A DNA stretch of 64,000 nucleotides from Paramixta manurensis (GCF_013285385.1 NZ_CP054212.1:1736001-1800000); one strand, 5' to 3'; shown: positions 43,438 through 53,429, counted from the stretch's first letter. Made by a program: numbers and translations. The notes: generated by a model not told the origin, from the letters alone.

Positions 43438-45576
43438 TTAAGGCTGAGTTAAGCGTTTTTTTAATTGTGCTATTTCCGGCAGCAAAGCGGTAAGAAGGCC
43501 GATTTGCTGAAGCACCAGGGGTTCCTTCGTGTCTGGATTGGGTTTTATCGTACCGGCACGTTGTGCAAGGTCATCCAGCATTTTCTGCGCCTGCTGTTCG
43601 CCGACAACGTTCACTTGTAAGACATCTTCGACATAGCAAACGGCATCATCCATCAGCGAAAGCAAAGCGGAAGGCGCGATTTTTTCCCGATGAGCGCCCA
43701 GCGCGGAAATATAGCTCAGGAAGGAGTGGTTTAGGCATAGCAAACGAAAAGCCGCTTCGTGAAAGGCAGGGTCCGGGCGAGCTTCTGTTGACATATTGGA
43801 AACGACCGAGGCCAGTTCAGCATCGCAATTATGTGCATCCCGGCGAGCGATGCGGTAGGCAAGGCTATTATCCCGGCCTTGATGGTATTGCATAAGAATT
43901 GCGTCGAGGTAACGGCAGTTCGCGTTAAGCGTTTTTTCCGCTACGGCGGGCAGACGGCGAAAGCGCCAATCCGGCCAAATAAAGCTCACCGCCAGCCAGG
44001 CTATCGCACAACCCAGTAGCGTATCGACAATCCGTGGTATGGCGACCTCAAACCCTTCTCCCAGCAGGTTAAAGCACAACAGTACCAACAGGGTAATAAA
44101 CATGGTGGCATGCGCATACTGAACATTGCGAAAAGCAAAAAACAGCACGCCAGTGATGACCAGTAAAATTAACTGCCCATCAACAGAAGGCACCAGCCAT
44201 AACAATGGGAGCCCCAAAATAATGCCGGCTAAAGTCCCTATAATGCGTAACGCGAGGCGTCGCCGGGTCGCGCTGTAGTTTGGCTGGCAGACAAACAGGC
44301 TGGTCAACAATATCCAGTAACCGCGTTGTAAGCCGGTAATTTGGATAAAAGCATAGCCGACGCATAAGACCAATGACATGCGCACTGCATGGCGAAACAA
44401 CGCAGATTCCGGCGTTAAATGGCGGCTAATACGTAGGCGTATATCGCTCCAGCCAGTTAACCCCTCACTAGAGAGGTGCTGCTCGTTAGTGTTGCCCACT
44501 TGCGGCACTTGCGCTTGCTCAGACTCAATGGTCGCTAATTGTGCATCAATGGCCCGTAAATTAGTCAACAGATAGTGCAACGCTTTCAACTTTCCTGATT
44601 GACCAGGCTCGCCGGAAAGGCGTTCCAGCGCCGCCTGCAAGTGCGCAAAGGCACGCTCAAAACGCGGGTCATGCTGGTAAGCCTGGCGTAGTAAAATGGC
44701 GTGGGATAACTGACGGCACGCGTTGGCCTGCATGGCTAGCAAACGCTGAAAACGGAACAATATTTCACTGTAATAGTGTACCTGACGTAACGCCTGATAC
44801 TGCACATGGGAAGAACTTGCGCGTTCGTGAATATCTTGAGCAACAAAGTAATAGTGCAGCGTTCGGCGCGTACCGCGCTGACCGCGATCTCCGCGCAAAC
44901 GGCTTTGGATAGAGTTTTTGGTTTGGTTCAATAACGAGACTAACTGGCTGTTAGCCATCGCAACCTCAATCAGCGGCTGATCGTCATACTCTTCAAGGTC
45001 GGGATCAAACAAATTTGCTTTCGCATCCAGATAAACCGCCAGCCGCGCATAGGTTTGCGACAAGTTATCCTGCAAAGGACGAATAGGGAAAACCACGTGT
45101 CCGATAAGCGTAAGCAGGTTATACCAAACGGCGCCGGTCAACAGTAATGCGGGTTGAAGATACCATTGTGGAAATAGGTTAATCCCTAATAGGGTATAAA
45201 CCGCGATCAACAACGCGCCAAAAGCGATAGTGGCATAGCGCTGGCCCAGCGCGCCAAGCAAAATAAACCCCCAACTGGAGAGCGCCAGACCAAGGATAAA
45301 CAGCCACGGCCAGGGGAAAAGTAGCTCCACTGAAATTGAGGCGATGCAAAAACAGAACAGCGTAATCACCAGGTTGCGTAAACGCCCGGTTAACCGATCG
45401 TCAAGGTCGGTCAACGCGGCTGCCACCACGCCAAGTATTAATGGAATGGTCCAGGTGATTTGCTGTAGCCATAACGCAATGGCAGCCGGCCCGGATAACG
45501 CGATCAATATCCGTAGGTGATACAACCAGGTACTGTTATAAACGTAACGTCGTAGGCCCAACTTGAGTGTGAACAT
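43438..45576 (-). CDS. yccS: YccS, FUSC-family inner-membrane protein
   Basis: 712 residues (E. coli about 717). Two bundles of about six membrane segments each (about residues 15-150 and 395-520) are separated and followed by cytoplasmic helical domains; ALSGPAAIALWLQ and RLALRIIGTLAGIILGLPLLW are typical of the FUSC/AaeB-related family. Function is unproven; relatives export aromatic acids. It lies 11 bp downstream of yccF and is probably co-transcribed. Confidence 0.92.
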   Translation of the reverse strand: MFTLKLGLRRYVYNSTWLYHLRILIALSGPAAIALWLQQITWTIPLILGVVAAALTDLDDRLTGRLRNLVITLFCFCIASISVELLFPWPWLFILGLALSSWGFILLGALGQRYATIAFGALLIAVYTLLGINLFPQWYLQPALLLTGAVWYNLLTLIGHVVFPIRPLQDNLSQTYARLAVYLDAKANLFDPDLEEYDDQPLIEVAMANSQLVSLLNQTKNSIQSRLRGDRGQRGTRRTLHYYFVAQDIHERASSSHVQYQALRQVHYYSEILFRFQRLLAMQANACRQLSHAILLRQAYQHDPRFERAFAHLQAALERLSGEPGQSGKLKALHYLLTNLRAIDAQLATIESEQAQVPQVGNTNEQHLSSEGLTGWSDIRLRISRHLTPESALFRHAVRMSLVLCVGYAFIQITGLQRGYWILLTSLFVCQPNYSATRRRLALRIIGTLAGIILGLPLLWLVPSVDGQLILLVITGVLFFAFRNVQYAHATMFITLLVLLCFNLLGEGFEVAIPRIVDTLLGCAIAWLAVSFIWPDWRFRRLPAVAEKTLNANCRYLDAILMQYHQGRDNSLAYRIARRDAHNCDAELASVVSNMSTEARPDPAFHEAAFRLLCLNHSFLSYISALGAHREKIAPSALLSLMDDAVCYVEDVLQVNVVGEQQAQKMLDDLAQRAGTIKPNPDTKEPLVLQQIGLLTALLPEIAQLKKRLTQP

Positions 45577-45587
45577 GGCGGCTTAGT

Positions 45588-46034
45588 TCAATTAAAACGG
45601 CGTCGTGCATTGGCTTCACGCGCGGCACGGGCAACTTCCACCGGCACCACTCGGCGTCCAACCGGCCACAGGGCGATGGCGGCGATCTTGAAGTTTGCAA
45701 TGCCAACCGGAATGCCGATCAACGTAATGCATTGCGCAATGCCGACCATAATGTGAGAAATGCACAGCCACCAGCCGAAGAAGATAAACCACAACACATT
45801 CAGCAAGGTTCCACCCGAGTTCAGCAGCGCGTTTTTCTTTTCAGGATAGAGTTCATCAACGTGTACCGCTTCGTTACCGTAGGGCAGAAGAGACAGGCGG
45901 GTTATTTCCCAACAGGAGCGAGTGAGCGGCAGGGTAAAAATCAAAATAATGCTTACCACAGTCGCCAGCAACCAAGAGAGCGTGGTAAAGAAACCACCTA
46001 AAACGAAGTTAAGAATGTTTAGCACGGTTCGCAT
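45588..46034 (-). CDS. yccF: YccF inner-membrane protein (DUF307)
   Basis: 148 residues, the E. coli length, with two duplicated YccF domains, each having hydrophobic segments (VLNILNFVLGGFFTTLSWLLATVVSIILIF; NVLWFIFFGWWLCISHIMVGIAQCITLIGIPVG). Function is unknown. It forms a two-gene unit with yccS and is divergent from helD. Confidence 0.92.
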   Translation of the reverse strand: MRTVLNILNFVLGGFFTTLSWLLATVVSIILIFTLPLTRSCWEITRLSLLPYGNEAVHVDELYPEKKNALLNSGGTLLNVLWFIFFGWWLCISHIMVGIAQCITLIGIPVGIANFKIAAIALWPVGRRVVPVEVARAAREANARRRFN

Positions 46035-46171
46035 GAATGTTTTCCTTAATCCTAATGCGCGACGGTCATCATCAAATTATCCGGTGATTGTAACGTGTTT
46101 TAACGGTGGAGCGGTAAACCCGTGACGGTTAAACTACTTAACGAATAATAACGCGGCCATGGTCAACGTGA

Positions 46172-48226
46172 ATGGAATTGAAAGCAACCTCACTGGGCAA
46201 ACATCTTGCACAGCATCCCTACAACCGGGTGCGTCTACTGACAGCCGGCGTGGAAGTCAGCGGCGAAAAGCATGAATACCTGATCCCTTTCAATCAATTA
46301 TTGGCGATTCATTGTAAGCGTGGGTTGGTGTGGGGAGAATTGGAGTTTGCGCTACCGGAAAATAAGGTTGTTCGCCTGCACGGTACCGAATGGCAGGAGA
46401 CGCAGCGTTTCTATCACTATTTAGAACGCGCCTGGCAGACCTGGAGCATGGAAATGAGCGTGGTAAGCGCACAGGTCTTGCAAGAGGTGGTAGAGACCCT
46501 ACAGCGTTTTGGGCAGCAGGATCGCTGGCTGAAACGCAGTGAACTGGCTGAATTACGTACGACGTTACATCACGCGTTTGACGCACTCCCTTTGCCGGTT
46601 TCACGTCTGACAGAGTTTGATAACTGTCGCGATGCGTATCATTTCTGTCAGCAGTGGTTACAAGAGGGCGAAGCGCAGTTAGCGCAGCGTAACGCTGAAT
46701 GGACAACGCGAATGCTCGAACGTTATCACGACTATTTTGCCACCGTAGAAACCTCGCCACTTAACACATCACAAGCGCGGGCGGTGGTGAATGGTGAAGA
46801 TGCCTTATTGGTATTGGCGGGAGCCGGAAGTGGGAAAACCTCGGTGTTAGTCGCTCGTGCAGGATGGTTGTTGCTAAGAAAGCAAGCGCTGCCGGAACAG
46901 ATACTGTTACTGGCGTTTGGTCGTCAGGCGGCGGAAGAGATGAATGACCGTATTAACGCGCGCTTAAATACCGACGGAATCCAGGCGCGCACTTTCCATT
47001 CACTGGCGCTGCATATTATCCAGCAAGGCAGTAACAAATCTCCTGCGATCAGTAAGCTGGAGACCGATAGCGCCTTACGGCGGGCGTTACTGATTAATAC
47101 CTGGCGGCAGCAATGCGCTGAGAAAAAGGCGCACGCCAACGGGTGGCGGCAATGGTTGAACGATGAACTGCAATGGTCGTTAGAAGAGGGTGATTTCTGG
47201 CGTGACGATAAACTGGCTCAGCGCCTTGCCAGCAGGTTAGAACGTTGGTTGGGCCTGATGAGGATGCATGGCGGCGCTCAGGCGGCGATGATTGAATCTG
47301 CGCCTGAAGCGGTACGGGAGACTTTTTCTCGTCGGGTAAAACTGATGGCACCACTACTTAAGGCATGGAAAAGTGCGCTAAAAGACGAAGGCGCGGTCGA
47401 TTTTTCCGGTCTAATCCATCAGGCGGTGAATATTCTTGAGAAAGGGCGCTTTATCAGCCCATGGAAACATATCCTCGTTGATGAGTTTCAGGACATTTCG
47501 CCACAGCGCGCGGCGCTGCTTGCCGCATTACGCAAACAAAACAAACAGACTGCGCTATTTGCGGTAGGAGATGACTGGCAGGCTATCTACCGCTTTAGCG
47601 GTGCAGAGATGACGTTGACTACCGCTTTTCATCACCATTTTGGCGAAGGGGATCGCTGTGTGTTGGACACCACCTATCGGTTTAATGACCGTATCGGGAC
47701 CATCGCCAATCAATTTGTACAAGAAAACCCGCATCAACTACGTAAGCCGCTAAATAGCTTGACGAAAGGAAATAAAAAAGCGGTTTCGCTATTGCCAGAT
47801 GACCAGCTTGAATCCCTGCTCAATAAAATCAGTGGCTATGCGAAGCCCGATGAGCGCGTATTGTTGCTGGCCCGTTATCACCACTTACGACCCGAACTGT
47901 TAGAGAAAGCCAAGACCCGCTGGCCGAAAATGAAACTCGATTTTATGACTATTCATGCCAGTAAAGGCCAGCAGGCGGATTACGTAATTATTCTTGGCTT
48001 ACATGAGGGAAAAGATGGTTTCCCTGCCGCAGCGCGTGAGTCGGTGATGGAGGAGGGGTTATTACCGCAGCCGGAGGATTTTCCCGATGCGGAAGAGCGG
48101 CGTTTGGCTTATGTGGCGGTAACGCGTGCAAAACAACAAGTTTGGTTGCTATACGATCGGCAGCATCCCTCATCATTCGTGGAAAGCTTTAAGCGTCTTG
48201 GTGTGCCTTTGTTACGTAAGGCCTAG
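46172..48226 (+). CDS. helD: DNA helicase IV
   Basis: 684 residues (E. coli 684). It is an SF1 UvrD/Rep-like 3'-5' helicase: N-terminal extension (about 1-190), Walker A AGAGSGKTS (about residues 215-223), Walker B VDEFQDIS, motif III GDDWQAIYRFSGAE, motif V TIHASKGQQADYV and motif VI YVAVTRAKQQV. Intact. The ATG at 46172 has only a weak Shine-Dalgarno. Confidence 0.96.
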   Translation: MELKATSLGKHLAQHPYNRVRLLTAGVEVSGEKHEYLIPFNQLLAIHCKRGLVWGELEFALPENKVVRLHGTEWQETQRFYHYLERAWQTWSMEMSVVSAQVLQEVVETLQRFGQQDRWLKRSELAELRTTLHHAFDALPLPVSRLTEFDNCRDAYHFCQQWLQEGEAQLAQRNAEWTTRMLERYHDYFATVETSPLNTSQARAVVNGEDALLVLAGAGSGKTSVLVARAGWLLLRKQALPEQILLLAFGRQAAEEMNDRINARLNTDGIQARTFHSLALHIIQQGSNKSPAISKLETDSALRRALLINTWRQQCAEKKAHANGWRQWLNDELQWSLEEGDFWRDDKLAQRLASRLERWLGLMRMHGGAQAAMIESAPEAVRETFSRRVKLMAPLLKAWKSALKDEGAVDFSGLIHQAVNILEKGRFISPWKHILVDEFQDISPQRAALLAALRKQNKQTALFAVGDDWQAIYRFSGAEMTLTTAFHHHFGEGDRCVLDTTYRFNDRIGTIANQFVQENPHQLRKPLNSLTKGNKKAVSLLPDDQLESLLNKISGYAKPDERVLLLARYHHLRPELLEKAKTRWPKMKLDFMTIHASKGQQADYVIILGLHEGKDGFPAAARESVMEEGLLPQPEDFPDAEERRLAYVAVTRAKQQVWLLYDRQHPSSFVESFKRLGVPLLRKA

Positions 48227-48230
48227 ATTA

Positions 48231-48255
48231 GGCGGGCCGGGCGCCCGCCCCATTT
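48231..48255. terminator. GC-rich hairpin between helD and mgsA
   Basis: GGCGGGC (48231-48237), loop CGGGC, GCCCGCC (48243-48249) between convergent genes. No T tract is evident. Confidence 0.4.
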
Positions 48256-48716
48256 CACGACTTCAGGCGCTCTTCAAGATAGCGTTGGTAATCCGGAATT
48301 TGTACCTCGACCGGGCGAGTGAACAGCGGCGAATGGATAATAAAATCGGCGGTTGAGCGGTTGGTCGCTACCGGGATATTCCATACTGTCGCCAAACGCA
48401 GCAGCGCCTTGACATCCGGGTCGTGTGGAACGGCGTTCAAGGGATCCCAAAAGAAGATCAGCAGATCAATTTTTCCTTCTGAAATCAGTGCGCCGACTTG
48501 TTGATCGCCGCCCATGGGGCCACTGAGCATCGCGTTAACCGCCAGACCGGTTTCTCGCTGGATAAGATTGCCGGTGGTGCCGGTTGCGTAGAGGGTATGT
48601 TTGCCCAAGGTGGTTTTATGCGTGGCGACCCATTCAAGCAGTGAGGTTTTGCAATGGTCGTGCGCGACGAGTGCGATATGTTTCAACTCGGGGATGGTTC
48701 GGGTGGTTTGCTCCAT
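48255..48716 (-). CDS. mgsA: Methylglyoxal synthase
   Basis: 153 residues (E. coli 152). It converts dihydroxyacetone phosphate to methylglyoxal. His19 (VAHDHCK), catalytic Asp71 (GPMGGDQQVGAL) and His98 (DPLNAVPHDPD) are in place. Convergent with helD; yccT follows on the same strand upstream. Confidence 0.97.
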   Translation of the reverse strand: MEQTTRTIPELKHIALVAHDHCKTSLLEWVATHKTTLGKHTLYATGTTGNLIQRETGLAVNAMLSGPMGGDQQVGALISEGKIDLLIFFWDPLNAVPHDPDVKALLRLATVWNIPVATNRSTADFIIHSPLFTRPVEVQIPDYQRYLEERLKS

Positions 48717-48789
48717 TCATGCATCCTGGTTGGCTAAAATAAAAATAGGGCGTGCTGTTGTTGGCAGTTTACCGCTCGCGGATAAAACA

Positions 48790-49437
48790 TCAACTTGCCT
48801 GCAAGGCTTTCACCCATGAAATAAGCCGTTGGCGCGTTGCGTTATCGACTTGATGAAACCATAAACGTAGCAAGCGCTCGGTTGGCGCATCATTAAGAGC
48901 GAAATCAGCCGGAAGCGTCGAGGGGAGAGCGCTAACCGGCGGCAACGTGGCAAAACGGGGAACCGCGGCGATTTTACCGGTGCGATTATAGGCGATCATC
49001 GCTTGTTCCAAGTCGGTAGAGTGGCTGGCATTCGCCAGACGGTCACGTTTACTGATGACTTCATGACCATCCTGATCGATTAAACCAAAGTCAGCGGTTT
49101 TATTAAAATGGTGACCGTCACGTAAATTTCGCAACGGCGGCAACTGAATGGCGATCGATTTAGCGTGCGCGGTAAAGGCGACAATCAGTGGTTCGGAAAC
49201 GTAATGTTTCGCGCCGCCTGGATTACCCTCGCCGAAGGTTTTTTCAACGCGAAAAAGAAACTGGTGTTCGCCATTTTCTAATTCCAAGCCTTCGGCTCCT
49301 TTGAGCAGAGAACCTGAAATTTTACGTCCATCCAGGACCAGCAGGTCAATATCCGGGTTAAGCTTCAACGTCGTTGCATGACAAGTTGCCGCAACTAACA
49401 AAGCGCATAAACCAGGCAAGACCAAACGCAGCTTCAT
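48790..49437 (-). CDS. yccT: YccT/CsgI, DUF2057 periplasmic protein
   Basis: 215 residues from the ATG at 49437, preceded by GGAG; an upstream in-frame start at 49485 lacks homology. Signal peptide of about 20 residues (MKLRLVLPGLCALLVAATCHA), then TTLKLNPDIDLLVLDGRKI, the UPF0319/DUF2057 N-terminus. The E. coli homologue has been reported to inhibit curli (CsgA) polymerisation; whether curli genes exist here is unknown. The C-terminal half is divergent. Confidence 0.88.
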   Translation of the reverse strand: MKLRLVLPGLCALLVAATCHATTLKLNPDIDLLVLDGRKISGSLLKGAEGLELENGEHQFLFRVEKTFGEGNPGGAKHYVSEPLIVAFTAHAKSIAIQLPPLRNLRDGHHFNKTADFGLIDQDGHEVISKRDRLANASHSTDLEQAMIAYNRTGKIAAVPRFATLPPVSALPSTLPADFALNDAPTERLLRLWFHQVDNATRQRLISWVKALQAS

Positions 49438-49628
49438 TATCACTCCAGCGGGCGCGCGGCGAAAACCGGGCGCTGAATGTATCAAATTCTTACATTATGG
49501 CAGCATATTAACATTTTAACATATATATTCGTGCTATTAAGACGTAAATGAAGTTCGCCGGAAAACCCGGCGCACGGAACGGCGTAAATCGCCTAAAATG
49601 ACGTGAATCATCCAATCAGGAGCGGGTT

Positions 49629-50045
49629 ATGAACGATCAAACGATTGCCGATATATTGACCTCGACGAAAAGGATTGCGCTAGTTGGCGCCAGTGATAAG
49701 CCAAGCCGCGCGAGTTATGGCGTGATGGCTTATTTATTAGCCCAGGGCTATGAAGTGACGCCGGTCAGTCCGAAACTTGCCGGGCAAACGCTACAAGGGC
49801 AGCCGGTTTATGCTGCGTTAGCCGATATTCCTTACCCGGTGGATATGGTCGATGTCTTTCGCAATACCGAAGCCGCTTATGGCGTCGCGCAGGAGGCGAT
49901 CGCCATTGGAGCGAAAACATTATGGTTGCAGCTCGGCGTCATTAATGAGCAGGCCGCCGTATTAGCCGGAGAAGCCGGTTTGCGCGTGGTGATGGATCGT
50001 TGTCCAAAAATTGAAATACCCAGATTGGGATTAGAAAAGAACTAA
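49629..50045 (+). CDS. yccU: CoA-binding protein YccU
   Basis: 138 residues. Rossmann-type CoA-binding domain (IALVGASDKPSRASYGVMAYLLAQGYEVTPVSP) resembling the N-terminal part of succinyl-CoA synthetase alpha subunits; VVMDRCPKIE near the end is conserved. Function is unknown. AGGAGCGG precedes the ATG. It is convergent with hspQ. Confidence 0.92.
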   Translation: MNDQTIADILTSTKRIALVGASDKPSRASYGVMAYLLAQGYEVTPVSPKLAGQTLQGQPVYAALADIPYPVDMVDVFRNTEAAYGVAQEAIAIGAKTLWLQLGVINEQAAVLAGEAGLRVVMDRCPKIEIPRLGLEKN

Positions 50046-50047
50046 GG

Positions 50048-50070
50048 AAAAGCCCCGCGTGGCGGGGTTT
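50048..50070. terminator. Bidirectional terminator between yccU and hspQ
   Basis: CCCCGC (50053-50058), loop GTG, GCGGGG (50062-50067), flanked by AAAAG and TTTGG. Confidence 0.7.
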
Positions 50071-50072
50071 GG

Positions 50073-50390
50073 TTAATTTCGCAGACGGGGCGCCTGAAGT
50101 TGTTGACGAATGGAGGCCGCGAGTTCATCCAGTGACGGCTGCTCCGGGTGTTCGTGTTGCGCTTCGCCTGAAAGTTGCGCTTCGGCCAGGTAAGTGTGCA
50201 CCGGCTGCCCGTCATCATCTTCCATCACTACATGGTACCAGGGCGCAGCCCGCAGTGTATCGCTCTCCGCGACTTCGTTAACATCCGGCTCGTCCAGTGA
50301 ATACTCCGGATCAACATCAACCACGACGCCAAGAAAGCCCAACATCTTATGTCGAACCTGTTGGCCGATACCAAATTTACTGGCAATCAT
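50073..50390 (-). CDS. hspQ: Heat shock protein HspQ
   Basis: 105 residues from ATG 50390, exactly the E. coli length and preceded by GGAGGTCCCG; upstream in-frame codons are not homologous. It has the YccV-type hemimethylated-DNA-binding fold (MIASKFGIGQQVRHKMLGFLG, PWYHVVMEDDDGQPVHTYLAEAQL). E. coli HspQ is a Lon specificity-enhancing factor and stimulates DnaA turnover. It lies on the same strand as rlmI. Confidence 0.95.
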   Translation of the reverse strand: MIASKFGIGQQVRHKMLGFLGVVVDVDPEYSLDEPDVNEVAESDTLRAAPWYHVVMEDDDGQPVHTYLAEAQLSGEAQHEHPEQPSLDELAASIRQQLQAPRLRN

Positions 50391-50451
50391 CGGGACCTCC
50401 TGAGAAACATTGCTCTTTCTCCAAAATGGGGACAGATGCGCCGTTTTCAAG

Positions 50452-51642
50452 TTATATCACGCGACAGGCGAAGCCTTTCAGATACAAGCCTTCCGGATAA
50501 CTGGCAATAACCGGATGATCGGCTGCCTGGCGGAATTGTTCTATAAATTGTACATCACGATGCGCATCGACGGCGGCATCAGCAATGATTTTCTGGAACA
50601 AATCGGTCGGCATCAGGCCTGAACAGGAGAAGGTCAGTAACATACCGCCCGGATTGAGTAACTGCATAGCAAGCATGTTGATGTCTTTATAACCGCGGCA
50701 GGCGCCCGCCAACTGATTTTTATTTTCGACAAACTTAGGCGGATCCATCACGATCAGATCAAACTTCTCACCTTTGTCACGCCAGGTGCGTAATAATTTG
50801 AACACATCATCGCGCAGATAGTGCGCCTTCGACTCGTCCAGATGATTGAGCGCCACGTTCTGGCGTGCAATATCCAGCGCGGCTTGCGAGGTATCAACGC
50901 TAATTACTTCACGGCAACCGCCAATCAATGCGGATACGGCGAAACCGCCGGTATAGGAGAAACAGTTTAGCACCCGGCGCCCTTCGGCATAACGGCGTGT
51001 GGCGAAGCGGCTGTCGCGTTGATCAAGATAGTAGCCGGTTTTATGCCCACCCTCGATATCCACCAGCAGTTTCATACCATGCTCGGTAATCGGAAGTAGC
51101 GGCGGCGGTATCTCCCCGAGTACCGGGCCTTGGGTGAGGGGTAATCCCTCTTTTTTTCGCACCGCGACATCGGAACGGTCGTAAATGGCGCAGTCGGGAT
51201 AACAGTGTTGCAGGGCGGTAATCAGCGCGGCACGCTGATATTCAGCCCCCGCCGAAAGTAACTGCAACACCAAAAACTGACCGAAACGATCAATGGTGAC
51301 GCCCGGCAGACCATCGGACTCACCGGCAATCAGGCGATAGCTGTCAAGATTGTCGCGTTCAGCCAACCAGTCACGTAATTGTTGTGCCGCCTGCAGGCGA
51401 CGGATAAAAAAAGCGATGTCGATGGACTCATCCGGTTGCCAGCTCCAGACGCGTGCGCGAATTTGGGAATCGGGCGACCAGGCAGCGCGCGCCAGCCATT
51501 TTCCCTGGCTATCGCATACATCAATAGTTTCACCCCGGCTGGCCTTACCTTCCAGACGTGCGACGGCACCGGAAAAAATCCATGGATGACGGCGGAGCAG
51601 GGATTTTTCACGCCCCTTTGCGAGAATCAATCGAACGGTCAT
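50452..51642 (-). CDS. rlmI: 23S rRNA m5C1962 methyltransferase RlmI
   Basis: 396 residues, the E. coli length. N-terminal PUA domain (about 1-75), RlmI-like middle, SAM-binding domain with NCFSYTGGFAV, DPPKFVENK and the catalytic-type Cys in LTFSCSG. It modifies C1962 of 23S rRNA. It is 61 bp upstream of hspQ and divergent from acyP. Confidence 0.96.
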   Translation of the reverse strand: MTVRLILAKGREKSLLRRHPWIFSGAVARLEGKASRGETIDVCDSQGKWLARAAWSPDSQIRARVWSWQPDESIDIAFFIRRLQAAQQLRDWLAERDNLDSYRLIAGESDGLPGVTIDRFGQFLVLQLLSAGAEYQRAALITALQHCYPDCAIYDRSDVAVRKKEGLPLTQGPVLGEIPPPLLPITEHGMKLLVDIEGGHKTGYYLDQRDSRFATRRYAEGRRVLNCFSYTGGFAVSALIGGCREVISVDTSQAALDIARQNVALNHLDESKAHYLRDDVFKLLRTWRDKGEKFDLIVMDPPKFVENKNQLAGACRGYKDINMLAMQLLNPGGMLLTFSCSGLMPTDLFQKIIADAAVDAHRDVQFIEQFRQAADHPVIASYPEGLYLKGFACRVI

Positions 51643-51728
51643 ATTTTGCTATGCTTACCTACGTAAAATGAGGCGATATTGTCCGGTGCTTATCAGCAAA
51701 AAGCAATCCGTATGCAAAGGAGGGAAGT

Positions 51729-52007
51729 ATGACGACACAATGCGTAAAAGCTTGGGTTCACGGCGTCGTTCAGGGTGTAGGGTTTCGTTACAGTACTCAG
51801 GCGCAGGCGAAATCACTCGGCCTTAGCGGCTATGCGCGTAACCTTGATGACGGCAGTGTCGAGGTAGTAGCCTGTGGCGACGCTGAGGATGTTGACGCGT
51901 TGATTACGTGGTTAAAAGCCGGCGGGCCGCGCAGTGCACGCGTTGACCGCGTATTAATAGAACCGCATCAGCCGCAATCGCTCCCGTCACGTTTTACCAC
52001 CGGCTAA
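51729..52007 (+). CDS. yccX: Acylphosphatase
   Basis: 92 residues (E. coli 92). The active-site loop GVVQGVGFRYS carries the catalytic Arg20, and Asn38 in YARNLDDGSVEV is the second catalytic residue. It hydrolyses carboxyl-phosphate bonds. AAAGGAGGG precedes the ATG. It is convergent with tusE, 10 bp apart. Confidence 0.96.
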   Translation: MTTQCVKAWVHGVVQGVGFRYSTQAQAKSLGLSGYARNLDDGSVEVVACGDAEDVDALITWLKAGGPRSARVDRVLIEPHQPQSLPSRFTTG

Positions 52008-52017
52008 CGCACGACAA

Positions 52018-52344
52018 TTACAAACACTTCACCGGTTTTGGCAGGCCGGCTATCTTGGTCGCCTGTTTGGCGGGGCCGTCTGGAAACAGCCGAAACAAGT
52101 AGCGGCTATTCCCTTTTTCTTCGCCATATTTTTGCGCCATCGCTTTTACCAGCATGCGTACGGCAGGGGAGGTATTAAATTCGAGATAAAACGCACGGAC
52201 GAAATTCACCACTTCCCAGTGGGCGGCGCTCATCTCAATCGCCTCTTCAGCCGCGATTTGCTGAGCCAGCGCTTCGCTCCAGTCTGCAACATGCTTTAAA
52301 TATCCTTGCGCGTCGCGTTCGATCTCTTTGCCTTCAAATAACAC
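52018..52344 (-). CDS. tusE: Sulfur relay protein TusE
   Basis: 108 residues from a GTG start at 52344 (GAGG about 8 bases upstream); E. coli TusE has 109. It is a DsrC-like fold ending GLPKPVKCL, with the sulfur-carrying Cys107 penultimate. It takes sulfur from TusBCD and passes it to MnmA for s2U34 of tRNA. Confidence 0.95.
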   Translation of the reverse strand: MLFEGKEIERDAQGYLKHVADWSEALAQQIAAEEAIEMSAAHWEVVNFVRAFYLEFNTSPAVRMLVKAMAQKYGEEKGNSRYLFRLFPDGPAKQATKIAGLPKPVKCL

Positions 52345-52400
52345 GGTAATGCCTCATAGTGCCAACAACGATGAGCAGTTTAGCAAATTTTTCGCCGGGC

Positions 52401-52430
52401 AAAAATAAAGCCCCGCAGGTCGCGAGGCTT
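52401..52430 (-). terminator. Rho-independent terminator of yccA
   Basis: AAGCCCCGC (52408-52416), loop AGGTC, GCGAGGCTT (52422-52430), with one wobble. On the minus strand a TTATTTTT tract follows. Confidence 0.78.
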
Positions 52431-52450
52431 GTTGAACCGGCTATGCAGTC

Positions 52451-53107
52451 TTAGTTATTACGTGCGAAACCGAGAATGCTTAACAGACTAATGAAGATGT
52501 TATAGAGCGAAACGTACAGACTAACCGTGGCGCGGATATAGTTGGTTTCACCACCGTGGATAATATTGCTGGTTTCCAACAGGATAGCGCCAGCGGAAAA
52601 CAGAATAAACAGAGCGCTAATCGCCAATTGCAATGCCGGGAGGTGTAAAAACAGGTTAGCGATAACCGCCACCAACAGCACCACAAAGCCCGCCATCATC
52701 ATTCCGCCGAGAAAGGACATATTTTTGCGGGTGGTCAGCACATAGGCCGAGCAGCAGAAGAACACCAGCGCGGTGCCGCCTAAAGCTAATGCAACGACAT
52801 CCCCCATACCGGCGCTAAGAAAGCTGTTCAGAATCGGCCCGAGGCAGTAGCCGAGAAAGCCGGTAAAAGCGAAAGCGGCCAGAATACCCGCCGGACTGTT
52901 GGCCAGCCGGTAGGTTAAAAACATCAGGCCATAAAAACCCACCAGCATCAGAATCAACCCCGGAGCGGGTAGAGCAAGTACCGTGCTGGCGGTAGCGGTT
53001 ACGGCGGAAAACGCCAACGTCAATCCCAATAGAAAATAGGTATTGCGCAGAACCTTGTGGGTGCTCAACAAGGAGTTGGTGCGTGTAGAATAAACAATAC
53101 GATCCAT
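52451..53107 (-). CDS. yccA: YccA, Bax-inhibitor-1 (BI-1/TMBIM) family membrane protein
   Basis: 218 residues from ATG 53107 (MDRIVYSTRTNSLLSTHKVLRNTY), matching E. coli (219 aa); GAGG precedes it. Seven hydrophobic segments. The conserved C-terminal HGGETNYIRATVSLYVSLYNIF motif is present. In E. coli it is a substrate and modulator of FtsH. Last protein gene before the tRNA pair. Confidence 0.95.
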   Translation of the reverse strand: MDRIVYSTRTNSLLSTHKVLRNTYFLLGLTLAFSAVTATASTVLALPAPGLILMLVGFYGLMFLTYRLANSPAGILAAFAFTGFLGYCLGPILNSFLSAGMGDVVALALGGTALVFFCCSAYVLTTRKNMSFLGGMMMAGFVVLLVAVIANLFLHLPALQLAISALFILFSAGAILLETSNIIHGGETNYIRATVSLYVSLYNIFISLLSILGFARNN

Positions 53108-53283
53108 AAAGCGCCTCTTACAGGTCACGAATATTGCCATGAGAATACGAAGCCACCCTCAGCGGGGAAAGGCGTTTTACCCTTCTTTACGCGTTAACCC
53201 GCTGTTTATGTGAGCATGATGGCGATATTCGCGCCAAAAAATACCCGTTTGGCTGTTTTTCAGGCGAACAAAACAAAACAGTC

Positions 53284-53312
53284 TTTACAACCAAGAGAGG
53301 GATGTTTATAGT
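53284..53312 (+). promoter_or_regulatory. Promoter of the first tRNA-Ser gene
   Basis: -35 TTTACA (53284-53289), 17-bp spacer, -10 TATAGT (53307-53312), then a GC-rich discriminator GCGCC typical of stringently controlled stable-RNA promoters. Confidence 0.7.
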
Positions 53313-53324
53313 GCGCCTCATTGC

Positions 53325-53412
<88 letters not shown>

Positions 53413-53429
53413 TCAAATTGAATGCAACG